Assembly (NCBI RefSeq): GCF_000242455.2
Contig: NC_019892.1
Location: 5,776,744-5,840,743, forward strand
Reading direction: 5' to 3'
Length of the DNA: 64,000 nt
Source: Singulisphaera acidiphila DSM 18658
Lineage (GTDB): Bacteria > Planctomycetota > Planctomycetia > Isosphaerales > Isosphaeraceae
Within the stretch, counting starts at the first letter, position 1. Each line of letters begins with the position of its first letter. The translations under genes and the position numbers were made by a program. Under the pieces are notes generated by a model that did no database searches, was not told the DNA's origin, and saw only the letters and a list, made by a program, of their open reading frames with translations. Below are positions 25,888 through 35,340 of the stretch, one piece after another.

Positions 25888-27393
25888 GCGTTTGCTCTCA
25901 ATTTGAGTTGACGGAACCATAAACTTCCCCCGGGGCGCAGATGCCGACGGTGAGACCTCGTCAGGGAGGCTGCCTAAGAAAAAGCAAAGGGATCACGGCA
26001 TGATCCCGATCGAATCACGCTCCTCACGCGACGATGAGCGAACAACCCGGACGCGGCCGGTAGTGAAAGCTCAGTGTCACGCAGGGTCGATGCGGACTGA
26101 TTTATTGCTTGGTTTACCGGAGCCTGAAACACGCTGCACGCTGAAGCCGCCTCTCTCTCTGAGCGCGGCTTCGCTCGGCCCGACGCGGCCAATATGGGGA
26201 CGCTGGGCGTTCACAACCCGATCTCGGGTCGCCTTGCAGGGGATCTCACTGCCCCGGATCCGACTCAGCGGGAGTCGACGAGAGCCACACCGCTCTCATT
26301 TATTGGATAACATGATTACGTGGAAAATCCTGAATCGGTGGCAAGCTAGCATTCAGAATCGCCGTTCGCAAGTACATGTTAAGTTTCCTGAAAAATAGGG
26401 TGATCGAATTCAACATGGATTGTCAAAATGGTGACGCAATAAATAACCGTTTTTGGTGCATGTGGCGTTTCTGTTGCGTTGCCACTGCCCGGATAAAGCG
26501 AAAAACGGCCAAACTTATGGGGCCTTAGGGCAGGCAGGATACGGGCAGGCCAGGCGACGATGGCCCGTGGCCGTATTGGGACGACGAAACCAGCACTCCC
26601 CGACTGTGCTCACTGGCAACGGAGAAGGCCAAAAAACGATCTCAGAGCGAATTTCTCGGCACGCCAAGGGGGGGGCAACATGCCGTTATGTATGATGATT
26701 GCTGCGGTTTGCGCGGTCATGCTCTCAGGAGGGGGCGACCCACTTACGGGTCAGAAAGCCTCTCGCGTCCTTCGGACAAAGCGACATCGCCGTCCTACTC
26801 ACCAGGGCACTGGGCCGCACGATCTGAATCGTTGCACGGACCGTTTTGGAATCCTGTCTTGTTCGGAGCTGGTGCAACTTCGCACCCAGACAACACGTTG
26901 TTCATGCGTCAGAGCGAGATGCTAGGATGAGAGGCGGCCCGCGGTCAACGCGGAAGTGATAAAGTTGAAATTTTTCTTCACTTGAGATGCCCGCATCATT
27001 ATGCCAGTAAAAGTCGGGCTTATTTAGAGACTGCCGTTGTTGGTGAAATGCCGCCACAAAAGAGGGCTCTGCTTCTTCCTGCCTGTCCGGCTGTTCCCGA
27101 ATTTCATTCTTTGGTTGCCACGATACAAGCCAGCGAAAACAAAAAAAGAAAATGTGGATTGATGATTTTGTGTTGTGGCGGTTCGGGCGCGCTTTTGATT
27201 CTTGGTTGCAGTGTGTAAATGTTTAGGAAAAGGTCGTTTTCCGGGGAGAGCGATGGAGCTGAGGAGAAGACAAATGGGGAGCGGTCGCTTCCCTCATGTT
27301 ATTATGGCGGCCGTCTTGGAGACTCGCGGCGCGAGCCGGCGAAGCGAGTTGATACTGGCTTGTACCCGCACGAAAAAAAGGAGACGAAAACGG
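25888..27393. other. Gene-poor 1.5 kb upstream of the xrtE operon
   Basis: No frame here has convincing coding character. A hairpin with perfect 7-bp stem (GGGATCA, CGGCA loop, TGATCCC, 25989-26007) followed on the minus strand by TTTGCTTTTTCTT looks like a terminator or attenuator about 100 bases before the VPEID peptide start. A short frame at 26680-26925 has a good ribosome site but is doubtful. The rest is A+T-richer than the coding parts. Confidence 0.45.
25974..26007 (-). terminator. Terminator-like hairpin upstream of the VPEID/xrtE operon
   Basis: Read on the minus strand: GGGATCA, loop TGCCG, TGATCCC, then TTTGCTTTTTCTT. No gene upstream on this strand is seen that would need it, so it may end an unseen transcript or attenuate the xrtE operon leader. 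Confidence 0.5.
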
Positions 27394-29397
27394 ATGCGTC
27401 CAACCGCCTGGTTGCTCTCGACCCTCATCGTTCCCCTCCTCGGGGCTTCCGCACTGGCTGTCGAGCCGAACACCGAGCGGCCCTACCTGCTCGAACGCGT
27501 TGACGACGCGGCCGTCACGCGGCTTTATGCGGACGGATTTACTAAACTGCCCCTTGACCAGAAGGTGTTGCTCTACCACCTCTATCAGGCTGCGGTGGCG
27601 GGACGCGACATCTACTACGATCAGCGCTACGTCCACTCGCTCGTGATGCGTGAAATTCTCGAATCCATCTTGACCCACAGCGCGGGGGTGGAACCGACGA
27701 CGCTCGACGAGCTTCGCCGTTACACCAAGCTCTTCTGGCTGAACAGCGGGCCATACAACCACCTGACTGCGCGTAAGTTCGTCCTCAAGTGCACGCCTGA
27801 AGCGTTCGCAGCTGCGGCCAAGAGCGCGGCCAGGGCGGGGGCCATGTTCCCGACGAATCAGGGAGAGACTGTCGAATCGCTGCTCGAACGGCTTCGGCCG
27901 TCGTTCTTTGACGCGAGTTTCGAGCCCATTGTGACCAACAAGTCGCCGGGGCCGGGGAAGGACATCCTCGCCACCAGTGCGAATAACCTTTATGTCGGGG
28001 TCGAGATGAAGGATCTCGCCGGGTTCCGCGAGCAGTACCCGTTGAATTCACGCCTGGTCAAGCGCGACGGTCAGTTGGTGGAGGAACCGTACCGGGTCGG
28101 GGGCAAGTACAGCGAGCAGATTACTCGAATCGTGGGGCATCTGGAGGAAGCGGCCAAGCACGCGCCGGCGACCATGCGGGACGCCCTCCTGGCACTGGTT
28201 CAGTTTTACCAGACCGGCACGAACGCGGACCGCGAGAAGTATGACATCGCCTGGGTTCGCGACAAGGATTCGCCCGTCGACACGATTAATGGTTTTATTG
28301 AAGTTTATATGGATGCGAGGGGGGTGAAAGGCTCGTGGGAATCGGCCGTTTTCTTCGTCAACCAGGAGAAGACGGGAGAGATTCGCAAGCTCGCGGCCGA
28401 TGCGCAGTGGTTCGAGGACCACATGCCCTGGCTCAAGGAGTATCGCAAGCCGAACGTCCAGGGGATCACGGCCAACGCGATTGAAGTGGTGATCGAGACG
28501 GGCGATTGCGGACCGATCACTCCGATTGGGATCAACCTGCCGAACGATCAGGAGGTTCGCGAGCGGTACGGGAGCAAGTCGGTCTCGCTCTCGAACGTCC
28601 TGGAGGCGAGCGACAAGTCAACTCCGACCACCTTTCGGGCCGAGTTCTCCTGGACCCCTGAGGAAGTCACGCGAGCGACCAAATGGAGCGTGCTGGGCGG
28701 AGAGCTCTTGGTCAACATGCACGAGGTGATCGGCCACGCCTCGGGACGGATCAACCCGAAACTCGAGGGGAAACCGCAGGACCTGCTCAAGGAGCAATAC
28801 TCGGCCCTGGAAGAGGGGCGAGCCGACCTGGTGGCACTCTACTTCATGCCCGACCCCAGGCTTGCAGAGCTCGGCCTGGTTAAAGCCGAGGACCAGGCCG
28901 AGGTCACCCAGGCCGTCTACGAGAACTATACGCGCAACGCCTTGGTCCAGTTGCGCCGGATTCCGACGGGGGCGCAGATCGAGGAAGACCACATGCGGAA
29001 CCGACAGATGGTGGTCCGCTGGCTGATGGATCATACCAAGGCGATTGACGTTCGCCAGCGGGACGGCAAGACGTTCTATGTCATGACCGATGCCAAGGCA
29101 TTTCATGAAGGAGTCGGCAAGCTCTTGGCCGAGGTCCAGCGGATCAAGTCGGAAGGGGACTACGAGGCGGCCAAAAAACTCTTCGAGACCTACGGGATTC
29201 ACTTTGATCCGAAGCTTCGGGACGAGGTTCAGGCGCGGGTCAAGACGCTCGACCTGCCATCCTATACCGGCTACGTCATGCCCCGGCTGACGCCGGTCAA
29301 GGGAGACGATGGCACGATTCGAGACGTGACGATCTCTTATCCCAAGGACCTGACCGAGCAGATGCTTGAGTTCTCGGCCGTGGGTAAGGCACGTTAG
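27394..29397 (+). CDS. Exported M49-family dipeptidyl peptidase III-like metallopeptidase
   Basis: A 667-residue protein with a signal peptide (AWLLSTLIVPLLGASALA then VEP). The zinc site of peptidase family M49 is read as NMHEVIGHASG, the HExxGH form, rather than the HExxxGH of eukaryotic enzymes, with the second ligand block EEGRADLVALYF about 50 residues later. The N-terminal half has the family's helical lobe. The enzyme should release dipeptides from oligopeptides in the periplasm, the usual place for a peptidase with this signal. The HExxGH variant has been described for bacterial homologues (Bacteroides). ATG 27394 has AAGGAG ten bases before it; the frame is open to 27202 but that part has no protein character. 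Monocistronic. Confidence 0.9.
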   Translation: MRPTAWLLSTLIVPLLGASALAVEPNTERPYLLERVDDAAVTRLYADGFTKLPLDQKVLLYHLYQAAVAGRDIYYDQRYVHSLVMREILESILTHSAGVEPTTLDELRRYTKLFWLNSGPYNHLTARKFVLKCTPEAFAAAAKSAARAGAMFPTNQGETVESLLERLRPSFFDASFEPIVTNKSPGPGKDILATSANNLYVGVEMKDLAGFREQYPLNSRLVKRDGQLVEEPYRVGGKYSEQITRIVGHLEEAAKHAPATMRDALLALVQFYQTGTNADREKYDIAWVRDKDSPVDTINGFIEVYMDARGVKGSWESAVFFVNQEKTGEIRKLAADAQWFEDHMPWLKEYRKPNVQGITANAIEVVIETGDCGPITPIGINLPNDQEVRERYGSKSVSLSNVLEASDKSTPTTFRAEFSWTPEEVTRATKWSVLGGELLVNMHEVIGHASGRINPKLEGKPQDLLKEQYSALEEGRADLVALYFMPDPRLAELGLVKAEDQAEVTQAVYENYTRNALVQLRRIPTGAQIEEDHMRNRQMVVRWLMDHTKAIDVRQRDGKTFYVMTDAKAFHEGVGKLLAEVQRIKSEGDYEAAKKLFETYGIHFDPKLRDEVQARVKTLDLPSYTGYVMPRLTPVKGDDGTIRDVTISYPKDLTEQMLEFSAVGKAR

Positions 29398-29417
29398 AAT
29401 GTACGAATGAGGGTGCT

Positions 29418-29516
29418 TTGTAGGGTGGGTGCGGCCCACCTCTTCGTTTTCTCGGGGTGGGTAGGCTTCAGCCTGCCACCCCTTGATGGGACGGCAAGCT
29501 CGAGCCTACCCTACAA
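29418..29516. repeat. Small inverted-repeat element with TGTAGGGT ends
   Basis: Starts TGTAGGGTGGGTGCGGCCCA and ends GAGCCTACCCTACA, so the outer 8 bases and most of the next are reverse complements; an inner GGGGTGGGTAGGCTTCAGCC then TGCCACCCC makes a second palindrome. It lies between two convergent genes. Such repeats near gene ends are known in planctomycete genomes; comparison was not run. Confidence 0.6.
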
Positions 29517-29571
29517 CACCGATCCGGTCGCTGAGCGAAAACCTGGTGGGCCGTGCCCGCCTCTGCAAGCG

Positions 29572-31281
29572 TCAACAAGTGCCGAATCTCTGTTCGTCGG
29601 GAGGCGCCTGCGTGAGCTGTTGTTCCTGGTCGGCGGAGTTGGCGTCCCTTCCGCGATGTCCCTTGCGGCCTCGGCGTTTCAGGGGTTGACCTGGGCGGCC
29701 TTCGATCGTGGCTTGCAGCGTCTCTTCGAGGGCAAAGGGAGCTTGGGCCGTTGTCTTCCGGCTCCGGCTGAGGTGGGGAGCCGGGATTGGCGGAACGCTG
29801 GGGAGGTCGCTCACCCACTCGGTTTCGACCGTGAGCACGCTTGCGTCCGCTGCGCTCACCGGCACAACCTTGGGGGTATGCGGAGCCGTTGTGCTGGCAA
29901 AGCCCGCCTCAAAGCGCTCGGGTGCGATCAAGGGGCGGACTGCCGCCTCGACCGCACCGTCGCTGAAGGCGCGGACCAGAACGTCGCCATTCAACGCGTT
30001 GGCGATTGCCGCCAGGATCATCCCCTGGTCGAGGATCAGGATTCGATCGGAAACACGCCCTGTGATGACGTCCACGGAGTCGAGGAAGCCGTGGGGGCCG
30101 TAGACCACCGGGAACCGCTCGGTCATGGTCCGTAGGTTGGTCATGGTCTCGGCCGGTGCATACCGGAGCGCCAGGAGCGACGCGTGGGGCGTGACCACGC
30201 CCTCTCGCCCGTGCGCCGGCGGGTTGATGCTTGACCATGCGCCGACGCCTGGGACGCCGAAGGCGTAATAGCCTCCCTCGGGATCGCACGAGGCGGAAAC
30301 GCCCCAGAAACCGAGTCGCGGGTCCTTCAGGCCAAAGTCGATCTGGGCCTTCACGTAGAGCGGATGGTTGACCCCCCAACTCTCGGGAGCCCACTCGGCT
30401 TCGGGGACGAACAGCGTGACCATCAAGGCCTCGAACATGGTGCCGTCCCAAGTCGGAACGAGCCGGATTCCGCGAACGTCTTGAGTCCCTTCCACCACGG
30501 GAACGCCGGCATAGTTTCGCGTCGGTGATCCGGGTGATCCCCCTGCGCGGTGCATGCGGTAGTAGTGCTCGCCGGGCAACTGCCCCCGGGCGATTCCCAC
30601 GTAGCTGGCGATCCGGGGCTCGGTGTTCAACGTTCCATAATGAAACTCTGTGAACGCTTGTTCGTCGGGCCAGTAACCGCCGCGAAGCAGGCCGGGGTGT
30701 GCGACCGGATTGCTGGCGTCGTACGGGTTGTAGAAGAAGGCGAAATTCATGGGGTCGAGGAGCGGCTCAACCACGGGCCGGAGGTCGGGCCGGGCATTGT
30801 TGAGGACCATCAGGGCGGCCGCCAACCAGCCGTTATCCACGCTCGAGAGGAAAGGGCGGACCGGACCACCTCCCGGCCAGGTCGTTGATTTCTCGCCGCT
30901 GGTTGGGTCGTACCAGTTGTAGTAGAAACCGTTCGAGCGCTCGAGTCGAGAAATGGCCTCAAGGGTTCGCGAGAGCCGACGGCTCGACTCATCCCGGGTG
31001 ATCAGGCCGAGGTTTTCTGCGGCCAAGGTGCTCCAGAGATAGGCCGCGATGTTTGATGGCGAGGTGAGCCCGGTCGGAATCCAGACGTCCCCCTCGCGTC
31101 GGAGCGAGTCGGCCGGCAGGTCGACTCCGGACGTGATCGCTTCGATCGAGCGCCAGGTGTCTCGTGCGTAGGTGGCCAACTGCACGCGGTCTTCCGGTCC
31201 GAGCCCACCTGGTTCGGCCATTGCAACGGCCGGACTGAGCAGAGTGAGTGCCATGGTAGCGGCGACCTTACGTGGGATCAT
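29572..31281 (-). CDS. Secreted glucoamylase-like (DUF3131/GH144-like) protein
   Basis: A 569-residue exported protein. The signal peptide is MIPRKVAATMALTLLSPAVA then MAEPG. The mature part is an alpha/alpha barrel of the glucoamylase-like kind: TYARDTWRSIEAITS near the start, NGFYYNWYDPTSGEK with WPGGGPVRPFLSSVDNGWLA, and later TWDGTMFEALM, LGFWGVSASCDPEGGYYAFG, and VVTPHASLLALRYAP. DUF3131/GH144 members cut beta-1,2-glucans or related sugars; here the substrate is not known. The C-terminal 110 residues (Ala/Pro/Arg-rich) are variable and low-complexity. ATG 31281 has GGAG nine bases upstream. Convergent with the peptidase gene across the small inverted repeat. Confidence 0.8.
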   Translation of the reverse strand: MIPRKVAATMALTLLSPAVAMAEPGGLGPEDRVQLATYARDTWRSIEAITSGVDLPADSLRREGDVWIPTGLTSPSNIAAYLWSTLAAENLGLITRDESSRRLSRTLEAISRLERSNGFYYNWYDPTSGEKSTTWPGGGPVRPFLSSVDNGWLAAALMVLNNARPDLRPVVEPLLDPMNFAFFYNPYDASNPVAHPGLLRGGYWPDEQAFTEFHYGTLNTEPRIASYVGIARGQLPGEHYYRMHRAGGSPGSPTRNYAGVPVVEGTQDVRGIRLVPTWDGTMFEALMVTLFVPEAEWAPESWGVNHPLYVKAQIDFGLKDPRLGFWGVSASCDPEGGYYAFGVPGVGAWSSINPPAHGREGVVTPHASLLALRYAPAETMTNLRTMTERFPVVYGPHGFLDSVDVITGRVSDRILILDQGMILAAIANALNGDVLVRAFSDGAVEAAVRPLIAPERFEAGFASTTAPHTPKVVPVSAADASVLTVETEWVSDLPSVPPIPAPHLSRSRKTTAQAPFALEETLQATIEGRPGQPLKRRGRKGHRGRDANSADQEQQLTQAPPDEQRFGTC

Positions 31282-31806
31282 TGGGATTCACTCCATGTCA
31301 CCTTCGATGCGCGGTCGGACCGGGCTCACTCACGGATGTTCCGGTCTGAGCAGATCAGATCAAGACGCGGAGAACAGGTCATCGAGGGATCGCATGTGTA
31401 CTCTTGCTACGAAGTTCACTCGCTTTCGGTTCGCACCTGGCATCGTCCCGTTGAGGGGAATTCCTTCCCGGACGCCTTGGTCCCAAAACGCTTGGCACGG
31501 AGCTTCTACGGCCTCCTGATCCTGTTGGGACTGTAGGAGATCGGTTTTTTGCAACACGAGGCATCCAGGCACGACGATGGATGCCGGCTTCGTGGAAACG
31601 CGAACGCGCGGCACTGGTGGAGCCGCAGAGGCCCCGGGCTTCCGAGGGAAACCCCGGAGGACTCCTATCAGGAATTATCGGCCTGAATCTCGTTCAGAAC
31701 GATTCTGAATGGAAAATGTGGGATGGCGGCCGTGTTTCAAGTTTCGCACATCTTTCGAGGTTTTTGCCCTTCAGGGCGAAAAAAGAGAGAGAGACCGCAC
31801 CGGACC
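31282..31806. other. Intergenic, no gene seen
   Basis: About 525 bases upstream of the glucoamylase-like gene and downstream of the NtrC-type regulator. Only weak short frames occur. A segment near 31510-31550 (GATCCTG, then TAGGAGATCGGTTTTTT) hints at a weak plus-strand terminator. Confidence 0.35.
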
Positions 31807-33150
31807 TTAGAGGCAGTAGAGCTTCCGCTTGCGGTAGAGCGTGCTGACGTCGATGCCCAAGATCTGCGCCGCTTCGTCGAGGCTGGAGGTGGAGGCGAGG
31901 AGCCGCCTGATGTGTTCGATTTCGACTTGTTCCAGGCTCACCGCCTCGCCGACCCCGATTGCATTCACGGGACCACGTTGCGACCGGGATTGGGCGATCC
32001 GTTCCGGCAGGTCGTTCCGGCCGACTTCGGGGCCGGGGGCGAGGATCGCGGCCCGCTCGACGGCGTTGCGGAGTTCGCGGAGATTGCCCGGCCAGGTGTG
32101 TTGCGTGAGGGCGGCCCGAGCCTCGGTGTCGAAGCCGGTCAGGCGGCGGTTGGTCTGGAGGGCGAAGAAGGCGAGCAGGTGCTCGGCCAAAGGGAGCAGG
32201 TCGGTCCGTGAGCGGAGCGGTGGGAGTGTCAGTTCGACCACGTTGAGGCGGTAAAGCAAGTCTTCACGGAAGGTCCCGGCGGCGACGGCTTCCTCGAGCC
32301 CTCGGTTGGTGGCGGAGAGCAGCCGAACGTCGGCGGTCCGAGTCTTCGACTCACCCACGCGCTCGTACCGTTTCTCCTGGAGGAACCGGAGCAGTTTCGG
32401 TTGCAGGGCAGGGGGGAGGTCGCCGACCTCGTCCAGGAAGAGGGTGCCTCCCTCGGCGGCGGCGACTTTGCCGGCGGTCTCGCGGACCGCGCCCGTAAAG
32501 GCCCCTTTGGCGTGGCCGAACAAGTCGCTTTCGAGCAATTCCGGGCTCAGGCTGGGACAGCTCACCGTTACGAACGGTTCTTGGAGGCGGCGGCTCCACG
32601 CATGCAAGGTGCGGGCGAGCACACCTTTCCCCGTGCCGTTTTCACCTCGGATGAGCACGGCGGCGTCGGACGAGGCCACCACCCGGGCGAGTTCCAGAAG
32701 GCGCTTCATCTGAGGATCGGGGCTGTCGAGCTCGACCTCGGGGATTTCGGACCGCACCCGTTCCGTCAGGCCGGCTACCTGATCGCGCAGGCCGCGGACT
32801 TTGGCGACCCGTTCGAGAGTTCCGCGGACTTGGGCGGGGGTGAAGGGCTTCGGCAGATAGTCGAACGCGCCTCGGCGCATCGCTTCGACCGCGGTGTCGA
32901 CGCTGGCGTGGGCCGTGATGATGACGATCGCCAGGCGAGGCAGCTGGGTCAACAGTGGTGCGATCAGGTCGAGCCCTGACTCGTCGCCGAGGCGCACGTC
33001 GAGCAACGCAGCGTCGAACGGATGCCGTTCGACGTGGCGGAGGGCGGAAGGGGGCGAGTCCGCCTCTTCGACCGCGTGTCCCATCGCCTCCAACGCCACC
33101 CGCAGCGTGCGGCGGATGTTGGGTTCATCATCCACGATCAGGACGCGCAT
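31807..33150 (-). CDS. Sigma-54-dependent response regulator, NtrC family
   Basis: A 447-residue regulator. The receiver domain (1-118) has the acidic pair DD at 7-8, phospho-acceptor Asp 51 in LLDVRL, Thr 79 and Lys 101 in PKPF. The AAA+ domain (about 143-375) has Walker A GENGTGKG (169-176), the sigma-54-contact loop GAFTGA (216-221) and Walker B GGTLFLDEVG (about 235). The C terminus (about 400-447) is a Fis-type helix-turn-helix ending LDEAAQILGIDVSTLYRKRK. It activates sigma-54 promoters after phosphorylation. No kinase gene is next to it; the triple-PAS kinase at 13.3 kb is a possible but unproven partner. ATG 33150 starts the receiver; the longer frame upstream is not credible. The MsrB gene precedes it by 25 bases. 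Confidence 0.92.
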   Translation of the reverse strand: MRVLIVDDEPNIRRTLRVALEAMGHAVEEADSPPSALRHVERHPFDAALLDVRLGDESGLDLIAPLLTQLPRLAIVIITAHASVDTAVEAMRRGAFDYLPKPFTPAQVRGTLERVAKVRGLRDQVAGLTERVRSEIPEVELDSPDPQMKRLLELARVVASSDAAVLIRGENGTGKGVLARTLHAWSRRLQEPFVTVSCPSLSPELLESDLFGHAKGAFTGAVRETAGKVAAAEGGTLFLDEVGDLPPALQPKLLRFLQEKRYERVGESKTRTADVRLLSATNRGLEEAVAAGTFREDLLYRLNVVELTLPPLRSRTDLLPLAEHLLAFFALQTNRRLTGFDTEARAALTQHTWPGNLRELRNAVERAAILAPGPEVGRNDLPERIAQSRSQRGPVNAIGVGEAVSLEQVEIEHIRRLLASTSSLDEAAQILGIDVSTLYRKRKLYCL

Positions 33151-33175
33151 GGTGGCGGATCCAGGGAGAATCGAG

Positions 33176-33604
33176 TCAGGATCCGCTCGTTTCCCCGGCC
33201 TCCTCGTTCTTCTTTTTCTCGAGTTGGACCGAGACCGAGTTGATGCAATAACGCAGTCCCGTGGGAGCCGGCCCGTCATTGAAGACATGCCCGAGGTGCC
33301 CGCCGCATCGGCTGCACGTCACCTCCGTGCGGATCATGCCGTGGCTGACGTCGCGATGCTCATCGATCCGCTTCGCGTCGAGCGCCTGATAAAAGCTTGG
33401 CCAGCCACAGCCCGAGTCGAACTTCACGTCCGATTCAAAGAGCTCTTGGCCACAACCCGCACAGTGATAGACGCCCGGAGTCTTGGTGTTCCAGTAGGCG
33501 CCCGTGAAGGCGCGTTCCGTCCCCTTTTCGCGGAGGACGTGGTACTGCTCGGGGGTCAATTGCTCGCGCCATTGCTGATCCGTCTTGGCGTCGTTGTCGG
33601 CCAT
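33176..33604 (-). CDS. msrB: Peptide methionine-R-sulfoxide reductase MsrB
   Basis: A 142-residue MsrB, which reduces the R epimer of methionine sulfoxide in proteins. The structural zinc site is Cys 48/51 (CAGC) and Cys 97/100 (CSRC). The catalytic Cys 120 lies in GLRYCINS, and Cys 66 in [10 protein letters not shown] is the probable resolving cysteine. No signal peptide: cytoplasmic. ATG 33604 has GGAG eight bases upstream. It ends 25 bases before the NtrC-type regulator gene and probably shares its transcript, an unusual pairing for which no functional reason is visible. Confidence 0.95.
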   Translation of the reverse strand: MADNDAKTDQQWREQLTPEQYHVLREKGTERAFTGAYWNTKTPGVYHCAGCGQELFESDVKFDSGCGWPSFYQALDAKRIDEHRDVSHGMIRTEVTCSRCGGHLGHVFNDGPAPTGLRYCINSVSVQLEKKKNEEAGETSGS

Positions 33605-33816
33605 CTGCGTCGCTCCACTTTGGCCTACTGAGATCGGTTCTACGAGAGCGTCGGAAATAAGGAGATATCCGCAAAAGATTACGGAGAAATCGGCCTGGGC
33701 AGCTCCGAACGGGCGACCGTCATTGCCATCCCTCGGTTTTCACGTTCGCCCTTCGGGTTGCAAGGATACGAGTATGACGCTTCTGCTGGCCCTTGATGAG
33801 TTGCCTGGCATGTCGA

Positions 33817-35133
33817 TCACTTCACGGCATCTTTTCGCTTGAACGCCAGCCATTCCTTGCCGGTGCCCGAGTCCAGATCACGAAAGAGGGCGTCGATCTC
33901 CGAAGATTTGGGGGTTCCCGCCTTCTCGCGTTCGACCCCTTTTTTGGCTAGATTCACGGTTGCCTCCCCCCACTCTTTATTGGCCAGGCCATAGCTCAAG
34001 GCGGCGTAATACCAGACCCGAGCGTCGTTCTCGTTTGTCTTCTCGAGCTTCGCGAAGATGTCGTAGGCTTGCTGATACTGTCCTTTTTTGAAGAGCTCGG
34101 CCCCGTCCAACAAGGCGTTGCCCGCGAGGTTCGCGTCGACGTTTTCCAGGGCGAGTTCGCTGGCCGCCGGAACGGCAGTTGGGGTGCTGCTGATTGGTGT
34201 TGAGGTCGGTGCGGTATTCCCCTTCTCGGGTTCCGCCGCCTTGGTTTCCAGCGATCCGAGCTCACCCTTGAGATCATTGACCGATGTTTCGAGTCCCTCG
34301 ATCCGCGTGCTGATCCCATCGATTCGTTTGGCGAGTGGATCGATCGTGGTCATCGCCTTGGCGACGTCGTCGATCTGCTGGCGAATGGGAGTGAGGTCGG
34401 CCGGTGCGGCCCCCTTCGACGAGACGTCATCGAGCTGTTTCTCAAATTCGTCTACCTGTTCCGCGAGCTCGCCGAGCCGGGTTTTCAGCGGGTCGAGTTC
34501 CGTCGCACTCAGGCTTGGCGTGGCTTCCTCCGGTGCGGCTGTCGAGGCGGTCACAGCCGGTGACTTATTGTCCCGAAAGAAATGATCGTAGGCCCAGGTG
34601 CCCAACAGGCCGAACAAGAGCGAAACAACGGCCGCCGCAACGAGCACGGTGGTGAGGGAAGGCGCATTCTCAGCCGGGGGTTGAGGTGCGGGGCCCTCGG
34701 CGCGCGGTGGCCGCTGGCTCGGTCGCTCGAGCTGCCCGGGGATGGGAGGGGTCGACGAAAGGGAACTTGATGCCGGAACCGACGAGGGTTCAACCACCGT
34801 CTCCTCGAGACGGGCCGCGGCGTTTTCCGGCTCAGGAAGAGACGATTTCTCGACCGGCGGCGGAGTGAGTTGGCTCTCCGCGACCGGCGATTCGACCGGT
34901 TCAAGGGGCGGCGGCACGTCTTTCAACGGTTCCTCGCCGGTGCCACGAGCCGGCTCTGTCGGAGGAGCCGGACGTTCGGGGACGTCGATATCCCCTTGAA
35001 GCTCGAGCAGCGCCATATTGATGGCGTTGGACTTCGGGGCGGCGGTCGCTTCGGGGCCGGTCCCGGACCGCGGTGGAACCGTCGGACTGCCGTGCGTCGC
35101 ATCCTCCGGCCTTGAAGGCTCGTTGTGAGCCAT
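33817..35133 (-). CDS. Pro-rich single-pass membrane protein with C-terminal TPR-like module (paralogue 1)
   Basis: A 438-residue protein if begun at ATG 35133 (MAHNEPSRPEDATHG); ATGs at 35166, 35196 and 35235 are also open and none has a strong ribosome site. The first ~160 residues are Pro/Glu/Ala-rich and disordered, then one membrane segment (LTTVLVAAAVVSLLFGLLGT). A coiled-coil follows (ELDPLKTRLGELAEQVDEFE and further heptads). The last ~110 residues are a TPR-like domain ending DDARVWYYAALSYGLANKEW-type repeats, VEREKAGTP and a final helix. This C-terminal module is shared with the next gene. Membrane-anchored, topology N-in probable; it may bind peptidoglycan or proteins outside, but no function is known. 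Confidence 0.7.
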   Translation of the reverse strand: MAHNEPSRPEDATHGSPTVPPRSGTGPEATAAPKSNAINMALLELQGDIDVPERPAPPTEPARGTGEEPLKDVPPPLEPVESPVAESQLTPPPVEKSSLPEPENAAARLEETVVEPSSVPASSSLSSTPPIPGQLERPSQRPPRAEGPAPQPPAENAPSLTTVLVAAAVVSLLFGLLGTWAYDHFFRDNKSPAVTASTAAPEEATPSLSATELDPLKTRLGELAEQVDEFEKQLDDVSSKGAAPADLTPIRQQIDDVAKAMTTIDPLAKRIDGISTRIEGLETSVNDLKGELGSLETKAAEPEKGNTAPTSTPISSTPTAVPAASELALENVDANLAGNALLDGAELFKKGQYQQAYDIFAKLEKTNENDARVWYYAALSYGLANKEWGEATVNLAKKGVEREKAGTPKSSEIDALFRDLDSGTGKEWLAFKRKDAVK

Positions 35134-35340
35134 GGGGTGAACCCCCGCGGCCGGGAGAGGGGGCATTGTTCGTCGGTCTTTGGGAGGTGTCGACATGGTT
35201 CTGCTCGTGGTCTTGATGATTGATTGATGGTTCACTCAATCGCACGATGAAATCCAGCCTACCGAGACGGCGTCCGGGGGGCGTCTCGAGGCCCGAGCTC
35301 CCTGCGCTAGGGAACACGTTCCGTGGGCTTGAGAGCTAGC

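Noticed and set aside
26680-26925. Possible 81-residue secreted peptide (MPLCMMIAAVCAVMLSGGG start) with G-rich ribosome site
   Set aside because: Start looks good but the rest is Arg/Thr/Cys-rich without protein character; not enough to call a gene.
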